This document shows positions 50,401 through 59,370 of a stretch of 64,000 nt of DNA, piece after piece. The stretch comes from Micromonospora phaseoli (GTDB lineage: Bacteria; Actinomycetota; Actinomycetes; Mycobacteriales; Micromonosporaceae): the NCBI RefSeq assembly GCF_900109115.1, contig NZ_FNYV01000002.1, positions 558,001 through 622,000 on the forward strand, written 5' to 3'. Position numbers and translations under genes: made by a program. How positions within the stretch are numbered: the stretch's first letter is position 1; each line of letters opens with the position of its first letter. The notes under the pieces were generated by a model. The model was not told where the DNA came from and ran no database searches. It saw only the letters and a list, made by a program, of their open reading frames with translations.

Positions 50401-51969
50401 ATGGCACGAGCGCCACGAACCCTCAGCGCGGCCGTCGCCGCTCTCCTGATCGCCGGCCTGTTTCCCGTCGCCGCCCCGTCGGCCGCCCTGGCGGGCGAGC
50501 CCGCCGGCTCCCCCGGCGCGACCGGCGACGCCGCGCCGGCCACCGAACTCGCTCCCGAGATGCTCCGGGCGATGCGCCGCGACCTCGGGCTGACCGACGC
50601 GCAGGTGGCCACCCGGCTCCGCGTCGAGGCGAGTGCCGCGAGCGTCGAGCGGCGTCTACGGGCCCGGCTCGGCACCGCGTTCGCCGGCGCCTGGATCCCG
50701 CCCGGCGGGCACCGCCTGACCGTGGCGGTCACCGATCCGGCGCTCGCCGCCGTCGTGCGCGCCGAGGGCGCCGAGGTCACCACGGCCGCCCGCAGCGAAG
50801 CCACCCTGGACGCGACCAGGAGGACCCTCGACCGGTACGCCGCCAAGGCGGACCCGGACGCCATCCACGGCTGGCACGTCGACGTGGCGACCAACCAGAT
50901 CGTGGTGACCGCCGGGCAGCAGGCCACCGCCGAGGCGACGAAGTTCGTCGCCGCCACCGGGGTCGACGCAAAGCTGGTCCGGATCGTCGAGTCCGCCGAG
51001 GCCCCCCGAATCCGCTACGACATCCGGGGCGGGGACCAGTACGTGATCAACGGCAACACCCTCTGCTCCGTCGGCTTCGCCGTACACGGCGGCTTCGTCA
51101 CCGCCGGACACTGTGGCGGGGTCGGCAGCCCGACGCTCGGCTACAACAACGTCGCCCAGGGCAGCTTCGCCGGCTCGACCTTTCCCGGCCGCGACTACGG
51201 CTGGGTCCGCACCAACAGCAACTGGACCCCGCAGCCGTGGGTGAACAACTACTCCGGCGGCAACGTGGCGGTCGCCGGTTCCCAGGACGCCGCGGTCGGC
51301 AGCTCCGTCTGCCGCTCCGGTCGGACCACCGGTTGGCGGTGCGGGACGTTGCTCGGGCGCAACCAGACCATCAACTACCAGCAGGGGGCCGTGCACGGGC
51401 TGAGCCGCACCAACGCGTGTGCCCAGGGCGGCGACTCCGGTGGCGCCTGGCTCAGCGGCAACCAGGCCCAGGGCGTCACCTCCGGCGGCTGGGGCAACTG
51501 CACCTCCGGCGGTGAGACCTGGTTCCAGCCGGTCAACGAGATCCTCGGCGCGTACGGGCTCACCCTGGTCACCACCGGTGGTGGCGGCGGGAACCGGATC
51601 ATCAGCAACTGGAACAACAAGTGCATCGACGTGCCCGACGCCAACTTCGCCGACGGCGTACCGCTGCAGACCTGGACCTGCAACGGCACCTCGGCGCAGT
51701 CCTGGAGCTTCGTCAACGGCACGCTGCGTACCCAGAACAACATGTGCATGGACGTGGCCTGGGGATCGCGGGACAACGGCGCGACGATCCAGATCGCGAC
51801 GTGCAGCGGCAACGCGGCCCAGCAGTTCGTGCTCTCCGGCGCGGGTGACCTGGTCAACCCGCAGGCGAACAAGTGCGTCGACATCGGCGGGTGGGTCGAC
51901 GCCGACGGTGCCCGCCTGGTGACCTGGGAGTGCCTGGGCGGCGCGAACCAGAAGTGGCGGCGCGGCTGA
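50401..51969 (+). CDS. Secreted S1-family serine protease with C-terminal ricin-type lectin domain
   Basis: This 522-residue prepro-protease starts after AAGGAGG. It has a Sec signal peptide (1 to about 31), a propeptide (to about 205) and a streptogrisin/alpha-lytic-like catalytic domain with His237 (VTAGHCG), Asp265 (GRDYGW) and Ser346 (GGDSGGAW). A Gly linker leads to a ricin B lectin domain (about residues 393-522) with QxW-type repeats (QSWSF, QQFVL, QKW). The protease part is very like that of the gene at 11900, whose tail is different, so the two are paralogues with swapped C-terminal modules. The lectin part may attach the enzyme to carbohydrates. Confidence 0.93.
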   Translation: MARAPRTLSAAVAALLIAGLFPVAAPSAALAGEPAGSPGATGDAAPATELAPEMLRAMRRDLGLTDAQVATRLRVEASAASVERRLRARLGTAFAGAWIPPGGHRLTVAVTDPALAAVVRAEGAEVTTAARSEATLDATRRTLDRYAAKADPDAIHGWHVDVATNQIVVTAGQQATAEATKFVAATGVDAKLVRIVESAEAPRIRYDIRGGDQYVINGNTLCSVGFAVHGGFVTAGHCGGVGSPTLGYNNVAQGSFAGSTFPGRDYGWVRTNSNWTPQPWVNNYSGGNVAVAGSQDAAVGSSVCRSGRTTGWRCGTLLGRNQTINYQQGAVHGLSRTNACAQGGDSGGAWLSGNQAQGVTSGGWGNCTSGGETWFQPVNEILGAYGLTLVTTGGGGGNRIISNWNNKCIDVPDANFADGVPLQTWTCNGTSAQSWSFVNGTLRTQNNMCMDVAWGSRDNGATIQIATCSGNAAQQFVLSGAGDLVNPQANKCVDIGGWVDADGARLVTWECLGGANQKWRRG

Positions 51970-51983
51970 CGCCGGACGACACG

Positions 51984-52015
51984 GGCCGGCCCACCGCAGA
52001 TCCGATGGGCCGGCC
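51984..52015. terminator. Hairpin terminator between convergent genes
   Basis: A perfect 10-bp stem (GGCCGGCCCA and TGGGCCGGCC) with a 12-base loop, 14 bp after the protease stop and about 20 bp from the end of the convergent lipoprotein gene. It probably works on both strands. Confidence 0.75.
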
Positions 52016-52037
52016 GGGTGCCGTCAGTCGATGACGA

Positions 52038-52676
52038 TCAGTTTCCGGCGGGCGCCGGGCCGTTGTCGTTGAACCGGAAGCTGCTCGTCGGTGCGGCGTC
52101 GCCCAACTCCTCCAGGATCAGACCGGAATCCCGGGAGAACCGCAGGTACGCCGAGTTGTTGCTGATCAGGAATCCCTCGTCGGCGGTGGCCGCGGTGATG
52201 GTGAACTGTTGCCGCGACTCGCCCTCCTTGCAGGCGGCCCCCTCCACCACCAGCGACTGGCCGTTACCCGGATTCAGCACCTGCCAGCAGACCGGCTCGC
52301 CGGTGCCGGGGCCACCACCGGCCCCCCGGTACGACCTGATCAGATATTCCGGCCCGTCCAGCGGGGTCGGCACGAACAGCTGCCGGCCGCTGTCGTCGTC
52401 GACCTCGGCCAGCCCGTCGTCGGTCAGGGACAGCCCCGACTCGAACCCGTCGACCCGGGTGATGGTGACCTGCCGCGTGCCCGACAACACCGCCGGGGTC
52501 GCCGCAGCCGACCCGGTGGGCGTGGGCGTCGCGCTGGTCGTGGCGCTGGTGACGGGCGTACCGGTCGGTGTCGGAGAGGCGGAGACGTCATCGGGGGATG
52601 TCGTCTCGCCGCAGGCTCCGGTCGAGACGGCCAGTACCACCAGACCCGCGCCGGCGAACCATCTACGCATCGACAT
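52038..52676 (-). CDS. Putative lipoprotein with lectin-like domain
   Basis: This 212-residue protein begins MSMRRWFAGAGLVVLAVSTGAC, a lipoprotein-type signal with a slightly atypical lipobox. A Thr/Pro/Ser-rich linker (TPTGTPVTSATTSATPTPTGS) follows, then a domain of about 130 residues (TITRVDGFESGLSLTDDGLAEVDDD, then CWQVLNPGNGQSLVVEGAACKEGESRQQFTI). That domain could be a degenerate ricin-like beta-trefoil, judging from the QQF motif. It is probably tethered to the outer face of the membrane. The ATG follows GAGGAG at 6 bases. No partner is evident. Confidence 0.72.
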   Translation of the reverse strand: MSMRRWFAGAGLVVLAVSTGACGETTSPDDVSASPTPTGTPVTSATTSATPTPTGSAAATPAVLSGTRQVTITRVDGFESGLSLTDDGLAEVDDDSGRQLFVPTPLDGPEYLIRSYRGAGGGPGTGEPVCWQVLNPGNGQSLVVEGAACKEGESRQQFTITAATADEGFLISNNSAYLRFSRDSGLILEELGDAAPTSSFRFNDNGPAPAGN

Positions 52677-53022
52677 TCTCCGCTCCTCATCCTGGCCTGG
52701 GTGCCGCCGATCGCAGCATCGGCGCACCGCCCCCACGGCCGTCCTCGTGGATCCACGTACCCGGGTGGCAACGCGGATATGCGACGCCCCTCAGCCAGAT
52801 CACTTACGAACGGCTCACCTGACCATCGCGGGCATCCCACCCATCCCAGGCCGGCGCACCCCCGTTGACCGGGAGGTTCAAGCTTTTCACAAGGATCACT
52901 GCCGATAGCGCCACCTACCGTCTGAGCCATCGCCTCGGGTCGTCCATCCGGAACGACCCACCAGCCTGGTGCGGCCCCGCGACCAATCCTGGAGGCCCAC
53001 CAGATCGCTCACGGGAGGAATC
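52677..53022. other. Intergenic region of mixed base composition, no gene
   Basis: 346 bp between two divergent genes. The part around 52790-52900 is clearly AT-richer than the genome average and includes a stretch reading SQITYERLT-stop on the plus strand, which I consider too short to call. No hairpin, repeat or small ORF with a good start was found; the AT-rich part may be promoter or recently acquired sequence. Confidence 0.35.
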
Positions 53023-53379
53023 ATGAAACGTCTAGCAGGGATGGTGGCGCTGGTGGCCGTCCTCATCGTCGGTGGCGGGTGGGCTGTGCCGGCCCAGGCT
53101 GCCCCGATCGCCGCCGCCGCGAACTGCCCGACGGTCAGGGCGCTCGGATCGACGGCCACGCCGACGTGGGTGGCCAAGTCGCCGAGGGCACCGGTCTGGA
53201 GCGGCCCGGCCTCCGCGTGCGACGTCATCGACTACGTGGACTTCCACACCGTCGTCTACATGTGGTGCAGCTGGTTGAACCCGTCGACCGGCAACTGGTG
53301 GACCTACACCAACTGGGGCTGGATCTACAACGGCAATCTCGCGGGCGGACTCGACGACGACCGGTGCCGGACCTGGTGA
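53023..53379 (+). CDS. Small secreted protein
   Basis: The 118-residue product starts after GGGAGGAATC and has a clear signal peptide (MKRLAGMVALVAVLIVGGGWAVPAQAAP, cut after about residue 26). The mature part of about 92 residues has four cysteines (near residues 34, 66, 83 and 115) and a Trp/Tyr-rich core (YMWCSWLNPSTGNWWTYTNWGWIYNG), suggesting a small disulfide-bonded beta domain of SH3-like or similar type. I recognise no family. A terminator follows. Confidence 0.8.
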   Translation: MKRLAGMVALVAVLIVGGGWAVPAQAAPIAAAANCPTVRALGSTATPTWVAKSPRAPVWSGPASACDVIDYVDFHTVVYMWCSWLNPSTGNWWTYTNWGWIYNGNLAGGLDDDRCRTW

Positions 53380-53430
53380 CGGCCGACGCAGGCATGCGGG
53401 GACGGTAGCTGCCACCTCATCCGGACGGGG

Positions 53431-53460
53431 GCGGGGCACCTGCGGGATCAGGTGCCCCGC
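53431..53460. terminator. Bidirectional hairpin terminator
   Basis: A perfect 12-bp stem (GCGGGGCACCTG and CAGGTGCCCCGC) with a 6-base loop. It lies between the convergent small secreted protein and alpha/beta-hydrolase genes. Confidence 0.8.
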
Positions 53461-53471
53461 GGGCGGGTCGG

Positions 53472-54401
53472 TCAGCGCAGGAAGTCGCCGACGGCCCGCC
53501 CAAGCTGAGTCAGTCCCGGTTCCTCGACGGGCAGATGGCCGGCCTGCTCCAGCAGCACCAGTTGTTTCGGGGCGGCGATGCGGTCGAAGAACGGACGGCT
53601 CAGCTCGACCGGTGTCCAGCGGTCGGCCGCCGGGTGGGTCATCAGCACCGGGCAGGCGGTGAACCTGTCCGGTTCGACCGGCGGAGCCCAGGACAGGAAG
53701 GTACGCAGGAAGCGGAGCGTGACGCGGTTTCCGCCGCCGGACGGGTCCGCTCTCACCAGCGCGTTCAGGTCGGGGTCGTTGCTCATCGCCGCCATGTTCG
53801 CCACCCAACGCATGGGAATGGGCAGCGCATCCAGCCCGCGCAGCCGGCCCAGCATCGACGGACCGGCGCGGCCCATGACCGGCAGCCGGGTCATCCGCAT
53901 CCGCACGGTCACCTCGCGCGGGTCCAGCAGGCAGGTCACGACCAGTCCGGCGAGGTTGCCGCCCGCGGCCACCGAGTAGGCCAGCATGCCGCCGATGCTG
54001 GCGCCGAACAGGAACACCGGGCGGCCGTCGCGGGCCTGCTCCGCCGCGACGAGGTCGGTGACACAGTCGATCCACTCCTGGTAGCTGACCGGCCGGTTTC
54101 CCGCACTGGTCAGGCCGTAGCCGATCAGGTCCGGTGCGAGCACCTCGACCGGTGACTCGCGGGCCAACAGGCGGGCGTACGGGGCGAGCATCCGTCCGTA
54201 CCCGCCCGCGCCGTGCAACAGCACGACCTTCGTGGGAGCCTCCGGCGCGGCCAGTCGGTCCAGATGGATGTCCGTCCCACGCCATCGCCACCACTCTTCG
54301 GTCGGGGCGTTGTCGAGGTCGCAGCGCAACCCCGGCGGGTAGAACGCCTGGTAGTCGAGCCACCTGGTGACGCCCTGGTAGCTACGCCGTCGAGGTTCCA
54401 T
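53472..54401 (-). CDS. Alpha/beta-hydrolase
   Basis: The 309-residue hydrolase has the oxyanion region VVLLHGAGGYGRML, the nucleophile elbow FLFGASIGG (GxSxG, about residues 128-136), an acid candidate in MTHPAADRWTPVE and the catalytic histidine in LEQAGHLPVEEPG. ATG 54401 follows GGAGGG and is preferred to frames further upstream that do not look like protein. There is no signal peptide, so it is cytoplasmic. Its substrate and function are unknown. It is divergent from the GH71-like gene. Confidence 0.88.
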   Translation of the reverse strand: MEPRRRSYQGVTRWLDYQAFYPPGLRCDLDNAPTEEWWRWRGTDIHLDRLAAPEAPTKVVLLHGAGGYGRMLAPYARLLARESPVEVLAPDLIGYGLTSAGNRPVSYQEWIDCVTDLVAAEQARDGRPVFLFGASIGGMLAYSVAAGGNLAGLVVTCLLDPREVTVRMRMTRLPVMGRAGPSMLGRLRGLDALPIPMRWVANMAAMSNDPDLNALVRADPSGGGNRVTLRFLRTFLSWAPPVEPDRFTACPVLMTHPAADRWTPVELSRPFFDRIAAPKQLVLLEQAGHLPVEEPGLTQLGRAVGDFLR

Positions 54402-54625
54402 GGCCCGCCCCTGCCCTCCGCATCGCGTCCGACCGCCGTCCATATCGCACACCAGCGCACGCGATCCTGCTGACCCTGACCCTCGGCGACTCGCCACTAC
54501 CCGTCGATCGCTTTCTTTCACGCTTATTGCCGTCATCTTTCGGTAAGCCGTTTGAGTATTGCGTACGCGTGTCGGCCGCTGGCATGATGACCGCCAATTC
54601 CTCCTCCCCGGAAGGAGTGGTCGGC

Positions 54626-56740
54626 ATGGCGCTCACCCGCCGTACCCTGATCGGGTCCATCGCGGCCGGCTCCGCGCTCGCCGCACTCGGCGACGCGCTG
54701 CCGACCGGCACACCGGCCCAGGCGGCCAGCCCGCCCGGCGACGTGGTCGGCAAGATCACCGTCGGTTACCAGGGTTGGTTCAGCTGCCCGGGCGACGGCG
54801 CACCGATCGGCGGCTGGTGGCACTGGAGCCGGGACCGGTTCCAGCCGCCGTCGCCGAACAACACCACGATCGTGTCCTGGCCGGACATGCGGGAGTACGC
54901 GCACAGCTACCCCACCGCGTACCCGAACCTCGGCAACGGCCAGCCCGCGACGCTCTTCTCCTCCTACGACCAGCAGACGGTGGACACCCACTTCCGCTGG
55001 ATGCAGGAGCACGGCTGCGACACGGCCGCGTTGCAGCGGTTCAACCCGTTCGGCGACGAGGGACCGACCCGCGACGCGATGGCGGTGAAGGTCCGCGGCG
55101 CGGCAGAACGCTTCGGCCGCAAGTTCTACATCATGTACGACGTCACCGACTGGACCGCGATGCAGTCGCAGATCAAGCAGGACTGGACGACGAAGATGTC
55201 GGCGTACACCGCCTCGGCGGCGTACGCCCGGCAGAACGGCAAGCCGGTCGTCTGCATCTGGGGCTTCGGCTTCAACGACCCCGGTCGGCCGTTCACTGCG
55301 GCGCCCTGCCTCGACGTGGTCAACTGGTTCAAGGCACAGGGCTGCTACGTCATCGGCGGCGTGCCCACCTACTGGCGGCAGGGCATCAACGACTCCCGGG
55401 CCGGTTTCTCCGAGGTCTACCACGCCTTCGACATGATCTCGCCGTGGATGGTCGGGCGTACCGGCACCCTCGCCGGACTGGACGACTTCCACACCAACGT
55501 CAACGTCCCCGACCTGGCCGACTGCGCCGCCAACGGCATCGACTACCAGCCCTGCGTGATGCCGGGTGACCTGTCGGCCGGGCACCGCCGGCACGGCGAC
55601 TTCTACTGGCGGCACCTCTACAACATGATCCGGCTCGGCGCGCAGGGTCTCTACGTGTCGATGTTCGACGAGTACAACGAGGGCAACCAGATCGCCAAGA
55701 CCAGCGAGACGCAGGCGAGCACCCCCGCCGGGGTCGGCATCCGCGCGCTCGACGAGGACGGCACCTTCTGCTCCGCCGACTACTACCTGCGGATCACCGC
55801 CGACGGCGGCCGGATGCTCAAGGGACAGCTCGCGCTCACCCCGGTACGGCCGACCTCACCGGTGACCGGCGGCGGGTCGCCGCCCACCGGCAACCTGGCG
55901 GCCGGCCGCCCGGCAACGGCGAGCAGCCAGAACGGCCCGTTCACGGCCGCCAACGCCGTCGACGGCAACGGCAGCAGCTACTGGGAGGGCACCAACAACG
56001 CCTTCCCGCAGTGGTGGCAGGTGGACCTCGGCGGCGGGTACCCGGTCAACCGGGTCGTGCTCGCCCTGCCGTCCGGGTGGGAGGCCCGTACCCAGACGCT
56101 GTCCGTACAGGGCAGCGCCGACGGTGCCACCTTCGCCACACTGGCCGCGGCGGTCGGCGTCCGGTTCGACCCGGCGACCGGCAACACCGCCACCGTCACC
56201 GTGCCGGCCACGACCGTCCGCCACCTGCGGGTCACCGTCACCGGCAACACCGCCTGGCCCGCCGCCCAACTGGCCCAGGTCGAGGTGTACGCGACCACCG
56301 GCACACCCGACCCACCGGTCCAGACCGACCTGGCGCGCAGCCGGCCGACCGCCGACAGCAGCCACGTCCAGAGCTACGGCAGCGGGAACGTCGTCGACGG
56401 CGACCCCGGCAGTTACTGGGAGAGCCTCGGCAACGCGTTCCCCCAGTGGGTGCAGGTCGACCTCGGCACGGCCAGCACGGTCGGCCGGGTCGTGCTCCGG
56501 CTGCCGCCGTCGGCGGCCTGGCAGACACGTACCCAGACCTTGTCGGTGCTGGGCAGCACGGACGGCACGGCCTGGACCACGCTCGTCGCCGCCGCCGGCC
56601 GGGTGTTCGACCCGGCGACCGGCAACCAGGTGTCACTGGCCCTCACCGCCACCGCTGCCCGCTACGTCCGCGTCCGGTTCACCGGCAACACCGGCTGGCC
56701 CGCCGGCCAGCTCGCCCAGTTCGAGGTCTACTCCGCCTGA
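54626..56740 (+). CDS. Secreted GH71/GH99-like glycoside hydrolase with two F5/8 type C domains
   Basis: The 704-residue protein starts after GGAG and carries a twin-arginine-type signal (TRRTLIGSIAAGSALAAL). The catalytic domain (about residues 35-400) has GKITVGYQGWFSCPGDGAPIGGWWHWSRD, YDVTDWT and LYVSMFDEYNEGNQIAK, as in GH71/GH99-like enzymes. Two discoidin-type domains (about 430-560 and 575-704) contain AVDGNGSSYWEG and VVDGDPGSYWES, so these repeats are clearly related to one another. Such modules bind polysaccharide. Candidate substrates are alpha-1,3-glucan or mannan. It is followed by another secreted polysaccharide-acting protein. Confidence 0.82.
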   Translation: MALTRRTLIGSIAAGSALAALGDALPTGTPAQAASPPGDVVGKITVGYQGWFSCPGDGAPIGGWWHWSRDRFQPPSPNNTTIVSWPDMREYAHSYPTAYPNLGNGQPATLFSSYDQQTVDTHFRWMQEHGCDTAALQRFNPFGDEGPTRDAMAVKVRGAAERFGRKFYIMYDVTDWTAMQSQIKQDWTTKMSAYTASAAYARQNGKPVVCIWGFGFNDPGRPFTAAPCLDVVNWFKAQGCYVIGGVPTYWRQGINDSRAGFSEVYHAFDMISPWMVGRTGTLAGLDDFHTNVNVPDLADCAANGIDYQPCVMPGDLSAGHRRHGDFYWRHLYNMIRLGAQGLYVSMFDEYNEGNQIAKTSETQASTPAGVGIRALDEDGTFCSADYYLRITADGGRMLKGQLALTPVRPTSPVTGGGSPPTGNLAAGRPATASSQNGPFTAANAVDGNGSSYWEGTNNAFPQWWQVDLGGGYPVNRVVLALPSGWEARTQTLSVQGSADGATFATLAAAVGVRFDPATGNTATVTVPATTVRHLRVTVTGNTAWPAAQLAQVEVYATTGTPDPPVQTDLARSRPTADSSHVQSYGSGNVVDGDPGSYWESLGNAFPQWVQVDLGTASTVGRVVLRLPPSAAWQTRTQTLSVLGSTDGTAWTTLVAAAGRVFDPATGNQVSLALTATAARYVRVRFTGNTGWPAGQLAQFEVYSA

Positions 56741-56859
56741 CCGCGCCGACCGGCCGCACCACCCTTGTCACCTGCGCCCCGCGGTCCGCTGGACCGCACC
56801 GTCGGACCGGTACGCGAGCGCCCAGCGGTCCAGGTTGACATAGGCCCAACCGAGTAGAG

Positions 56860-58908
56860 ATGAGTCGCCCGATGAACCGAGACATCCGCCCGGCCCGGCC
56901 GCGCTGGCACCGGCCGGTGACCGCCGCCGTGACGGCGCTGGTCACCGCGGTGGGGATCCTGGCCGCCCCACCCGCCGGCGCCGTCGGCAAGCCCGGCAGG
57001 CCGGCACCCGCACCGGTGGTCACCCGGGCCGCCCTCGACCCGGCCCTGGTCGCCGGCCGGGGCGCCAAGGTCGCCTTCCTTGAGCAGGAGGCGGAGAACG
57101 CGCTGACCAACGGAGAGGTCATCGGCCCCGACCGGACCGCGTACACGCTGCCGTCCGAGGCCTCCGGCCGGCGAGCGGTGAAGCTGCTGCCCGGCCAGCA
57201 CGTCGAGTTCGTCCTGCCGGCGGCGGCCAACGCGATCACCGTGCGCTACAGCATCCCGGACGCGCCCACCGGCGGTGGCATCACCGCGCCGCTGGACGTC
57301 GCGGCCAACGGCAAGCGCCTCCGCACGATGACGCTGACCTCGCAGTACGCCTGGCTCTACAACCAGTACCCGTTCACCAACGACCCGAACGCCGACCTGC
57401 TGCACCCGGACTGGTGGATCACCGAGTGCTCCTGCGTGCCGGCGGAGACCACCCCGTACCCGAGCATCAGCAAGCCGTTCCGGCCCAGCCACTTCTACGA
57501 CGAGCAGCGGCTGATGCTCGGACGCAGCTACCGGGCCGGCGACCGGATCCGGCTCACCGTGCCGGCCGGCAGCAACGCCGCCTGGACGGTCATCGACCTG
57601 CTCGACTCCGAACTGGTCGGCCCGCCCCGGGTGTGGACCCGCGCCGCGAACGTGTTGACCTTCGGTGCCGATCCGACCGGCCGCCGCGACGCCGCCCCCG
57701 CCATCGAGCGGGCGATCGCCCACGCCAAGCGCAAGAAGCTGCCGGTCTACCTGCCGCCGGGCACCTACCAGGTCAACCGGCACATCACGGTCGACGACGT
57801 GACGATCAAGGGCGCTGGCAACTGGCACACGATCATCAGGGGTCGCGAGGTGGCCCTGCCCACACCCGCCCCCGACGGCTCGGTGCACACCGGCGTCGGC
57901 TTCTACGGCCGGGACGCCGCCGACGGCGGCAGCCGCAACGTCCACCTCTCCGGTTTCGCCATCTCCGGTGACGTGCGCGAACGAATCGACACCGACCAGG
58001 TCAACGGCGTCGGCGGGGCGTTCGACGACTCCACCTTCGACGGACTGCACATCCGGCACACCAAGGTCGGCATCTGGCTCGACGGTCCGATGCGCAACGT
58101 GCGGATCACCAACAACATCATCGTCGACCAGATCGCGGACGCGCTGAACTTCCACACCGGGGTCACCGACTCGTTGGTGGCCAACAACTTCGTCCGCAAC
58201 ACCGGCGACGACGGCCTCGCGATGTGGTCGGAGGCGACCGCGAACGCCCGCAACACCTTCGACCGCAACACGGTGCAGTCGCCGGTGCTGGCCAACGGCA
58301 TCGCGATCTACGGCGGGACGGACAACACCGTCTCGAACAACCTGATCGCCGATCCGGTACGCGAGGGGAGCGCCATTCAGGTCGGCTCCCGCTTCGGTGC
58401 GGAACCGTTCACCGGACATCTGCGGATCACCAACAACACCACCGCCCGGGCGGGCACGTACGAGCTGAACTGGAACATCGGTCTCGGCGCGATCTGGCTC
58501 TACGCGCTGGACCGCAGCATCGACGCCCGGATCGAGGTGACCGGGGACGCCTACCTGGACAGCACCTACAACGCCATCATGCTGGTCAGCGAGTGGGGGG
58601 TGAAGGACCTCTACTCGATCAGCAACGTGCACTTCCGGGACATCCGGGTGGACGGCACCGGCACCTCCGTGGTGAGCGCCCGTACCGCCGGCTCCGCGTC
58701 GTTCCAGAACGTGGACGCCCGACACGTCGGCGCGGTCGGGGTCAACAACTGCGGGTCGTTCGGCTTCACCCCGGCCGGTTCCGAGTTCCGCCTCACCGAC
58801 CGGGGCGGCAACGACGGTGGCTGGCTCGCCGACTGGCAACTGCCGAACACCATCACCTGCGACGACCGCCCGCCGGTCGTGCCGCCGCCTCCGCCGGCCC
58901 GGTGGTGA
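56860..58908 (+). CDS. Secreted right-handed beta-helix enzyme, possibly GH87-like
   Basis: This 682-residue protein has a signal peptide (to about residue 41) and an N-terminal beta-sandwich (YTLPSEASGRRAVKLLPGQHVEFVLP) that resembles CBM6/35 modules. A long parallel beta-helix (about residues 265-620) contains FGADPTGRRDAAPAIERAI and the repeated RITNNIIV, LVANNFVRNTGDDGLAMWSE and VSNNLIAD turns. The NTGDDG aspartate pair fits a glycosidase active site as seen in GH87-type alpha-1,3-glucanases or mycodextranases. The tail is Pro-rich and ends RW. Next to a GH71-like gene, a fungal alpha-glucan target is plausible; this is inference. Confidence 0.78.
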   Translation: MSRPMNRDIRPARPRWHRPVTAAVTALVTAVGILAAPPAGAVGKPGRPAPAPVVTRAALDPALVAGRGAKVAFLEQEAENALTNGEVIGPDRTAYTLPSEASGRRAVKLLPGQHVEFVLPAAANAITVRYSIPDAPTGGGITAPLDVAANGKRLRTMTLTSQYAWLYNQYPFTNDPNADLLHPDWWITECSCVPAETTPYPSISKPFRPSHFYDEQRLMLGRSYRAGDRIRLTVPAGSNAAWTVIDLLDSELVGPPRVWTRAANVLTFGADPTGRRDAAPAIERAIAHAKRKKLPVYLPPGTYQVNRHITVDDVTIKGAGNWHTIIRGREVALPTPAPDGSVHTGVGFYGRDAADGGSRNVHLSGFAISGDVRERIDTDQVNGVGGAFDDSTFDGLHIRHTKVGIWLDGPMRNVRITNNIIVDQIADALNFHTGVTDSLVANNFVRNTGDDGLAMWSEATANARNTFDRNTVQSPVLANGIAIYGGTDNTVSNNLIADPVREGSAIQVGSRFGAEPFTGHLRITNNTTARAGTYELNWNIGLGAIWLYALDRSIDARIEVTGDAYLDSTYNAIMLVSEWGVKDLYSISNVHFRDIRVDGTGTSVVSARTAGSASFQNVDARHVGAVGVNNCGSFGFTPAGSEFRLTDRGGNDGGWLADWQLPNTITCDDRPPVVPPPPPARW

Positions 58909-58943
58909 CGCTGACGATCACCCGCGTGACGTACGGTGAGACG

Positions 58944-59321
58944 ATGACGGACATCGTGGCGACGATCCGCACCGTGTGCCTGGACCTGCCCGAGGTGAGC
59001 GAACGCCTGAGCCACGGGACCCCCGCCTGGTTCATCCGTGGCAAGAAGTCCTTCGCGCAGGTCTGGCCGGACGGCCACCACCAGAACGAGTTCCCCCACC
59101 TGTGGTGCGCCGCACCGCCCGGCTCGGCCGTCGAGCTGATCGCGGCCAGCCCGGAGACGTACTTCCGGCCCCCCTATGTGGGGCATCGGGGCTGGGTCGG
59201 CGTACGCCTCGACACCGGCATCGACGAGACCGAACTCGCCGAGGTCATCGAGGACGGGTACCGGACGGTGGCACCGGCCACCCTGCTCGCCCGGTTGGAC
59301 GCGGCCTCGCCGACGCAGTGA
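58944..59321 (+). CDS. MmcQ/YjbR-family DNA-binding-like protein
   Basis: This 125-residue protein matches the MmcQ/YjbR fold: VCLDLPEVSERLSHGTPAWFIRGKKSFAQVWPDGHH near the start, FPHLWCAAPPGSAVELIAASPETYFRPPYVGHRGWVGVRL in the middle and a helical end (ELAEVIEDGYRTVAPATLLARL). The family is small, cytoplasmic and poorly understood. It follows the beta-helix gene by 35 bp, and a terminator follows it. There is no evident link with the secreted enzymes. Confidence 0.88.
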   Translation: MTDIVATIRTVCLDLPEVSERLSHGTPAWFIRGKKSFAQVWPDGHHQNEFPHLWCAAPPGSAVELIAASPETYFRPPYVGHRGWVGVRLDTGIDETELAEVIEDGYRTVAPATLLARLDAASPTQ

Positions 59322-59325
59322 CCCG

Positions 59326-59357
59326 CTGCGGGCCCGACCAACCGGTCGGGCCCGCAG
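59326..59357. terminator. Bidirectional hairpin terminator
   Basis: A perfect 14-bp stem (CTGCGGGCCCGACC and its complement) with a 4-base AACC loop, between the convergent MmcQ-like and GH43 genes. Confidence 0.88.
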
Positions 59358-59370
59358 GGATGTCAACGCG

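Noticed and set aside
52795-52822. SQITYERLT-stop, resembling the QITYERLT of the XRE-cupin protein at about 47710
   Set aside because: Eight residues in an otherwise unrelated region are too few to claim a duplicated or recombined fragment. No flanking similarity is visible.
56834-56859. TTGACA just upstream of the beta-helix gene as a -35 box
   Set aside because: A -10 box at normal spacing would fall on the start codon, and no TAnnnT-like match is present.
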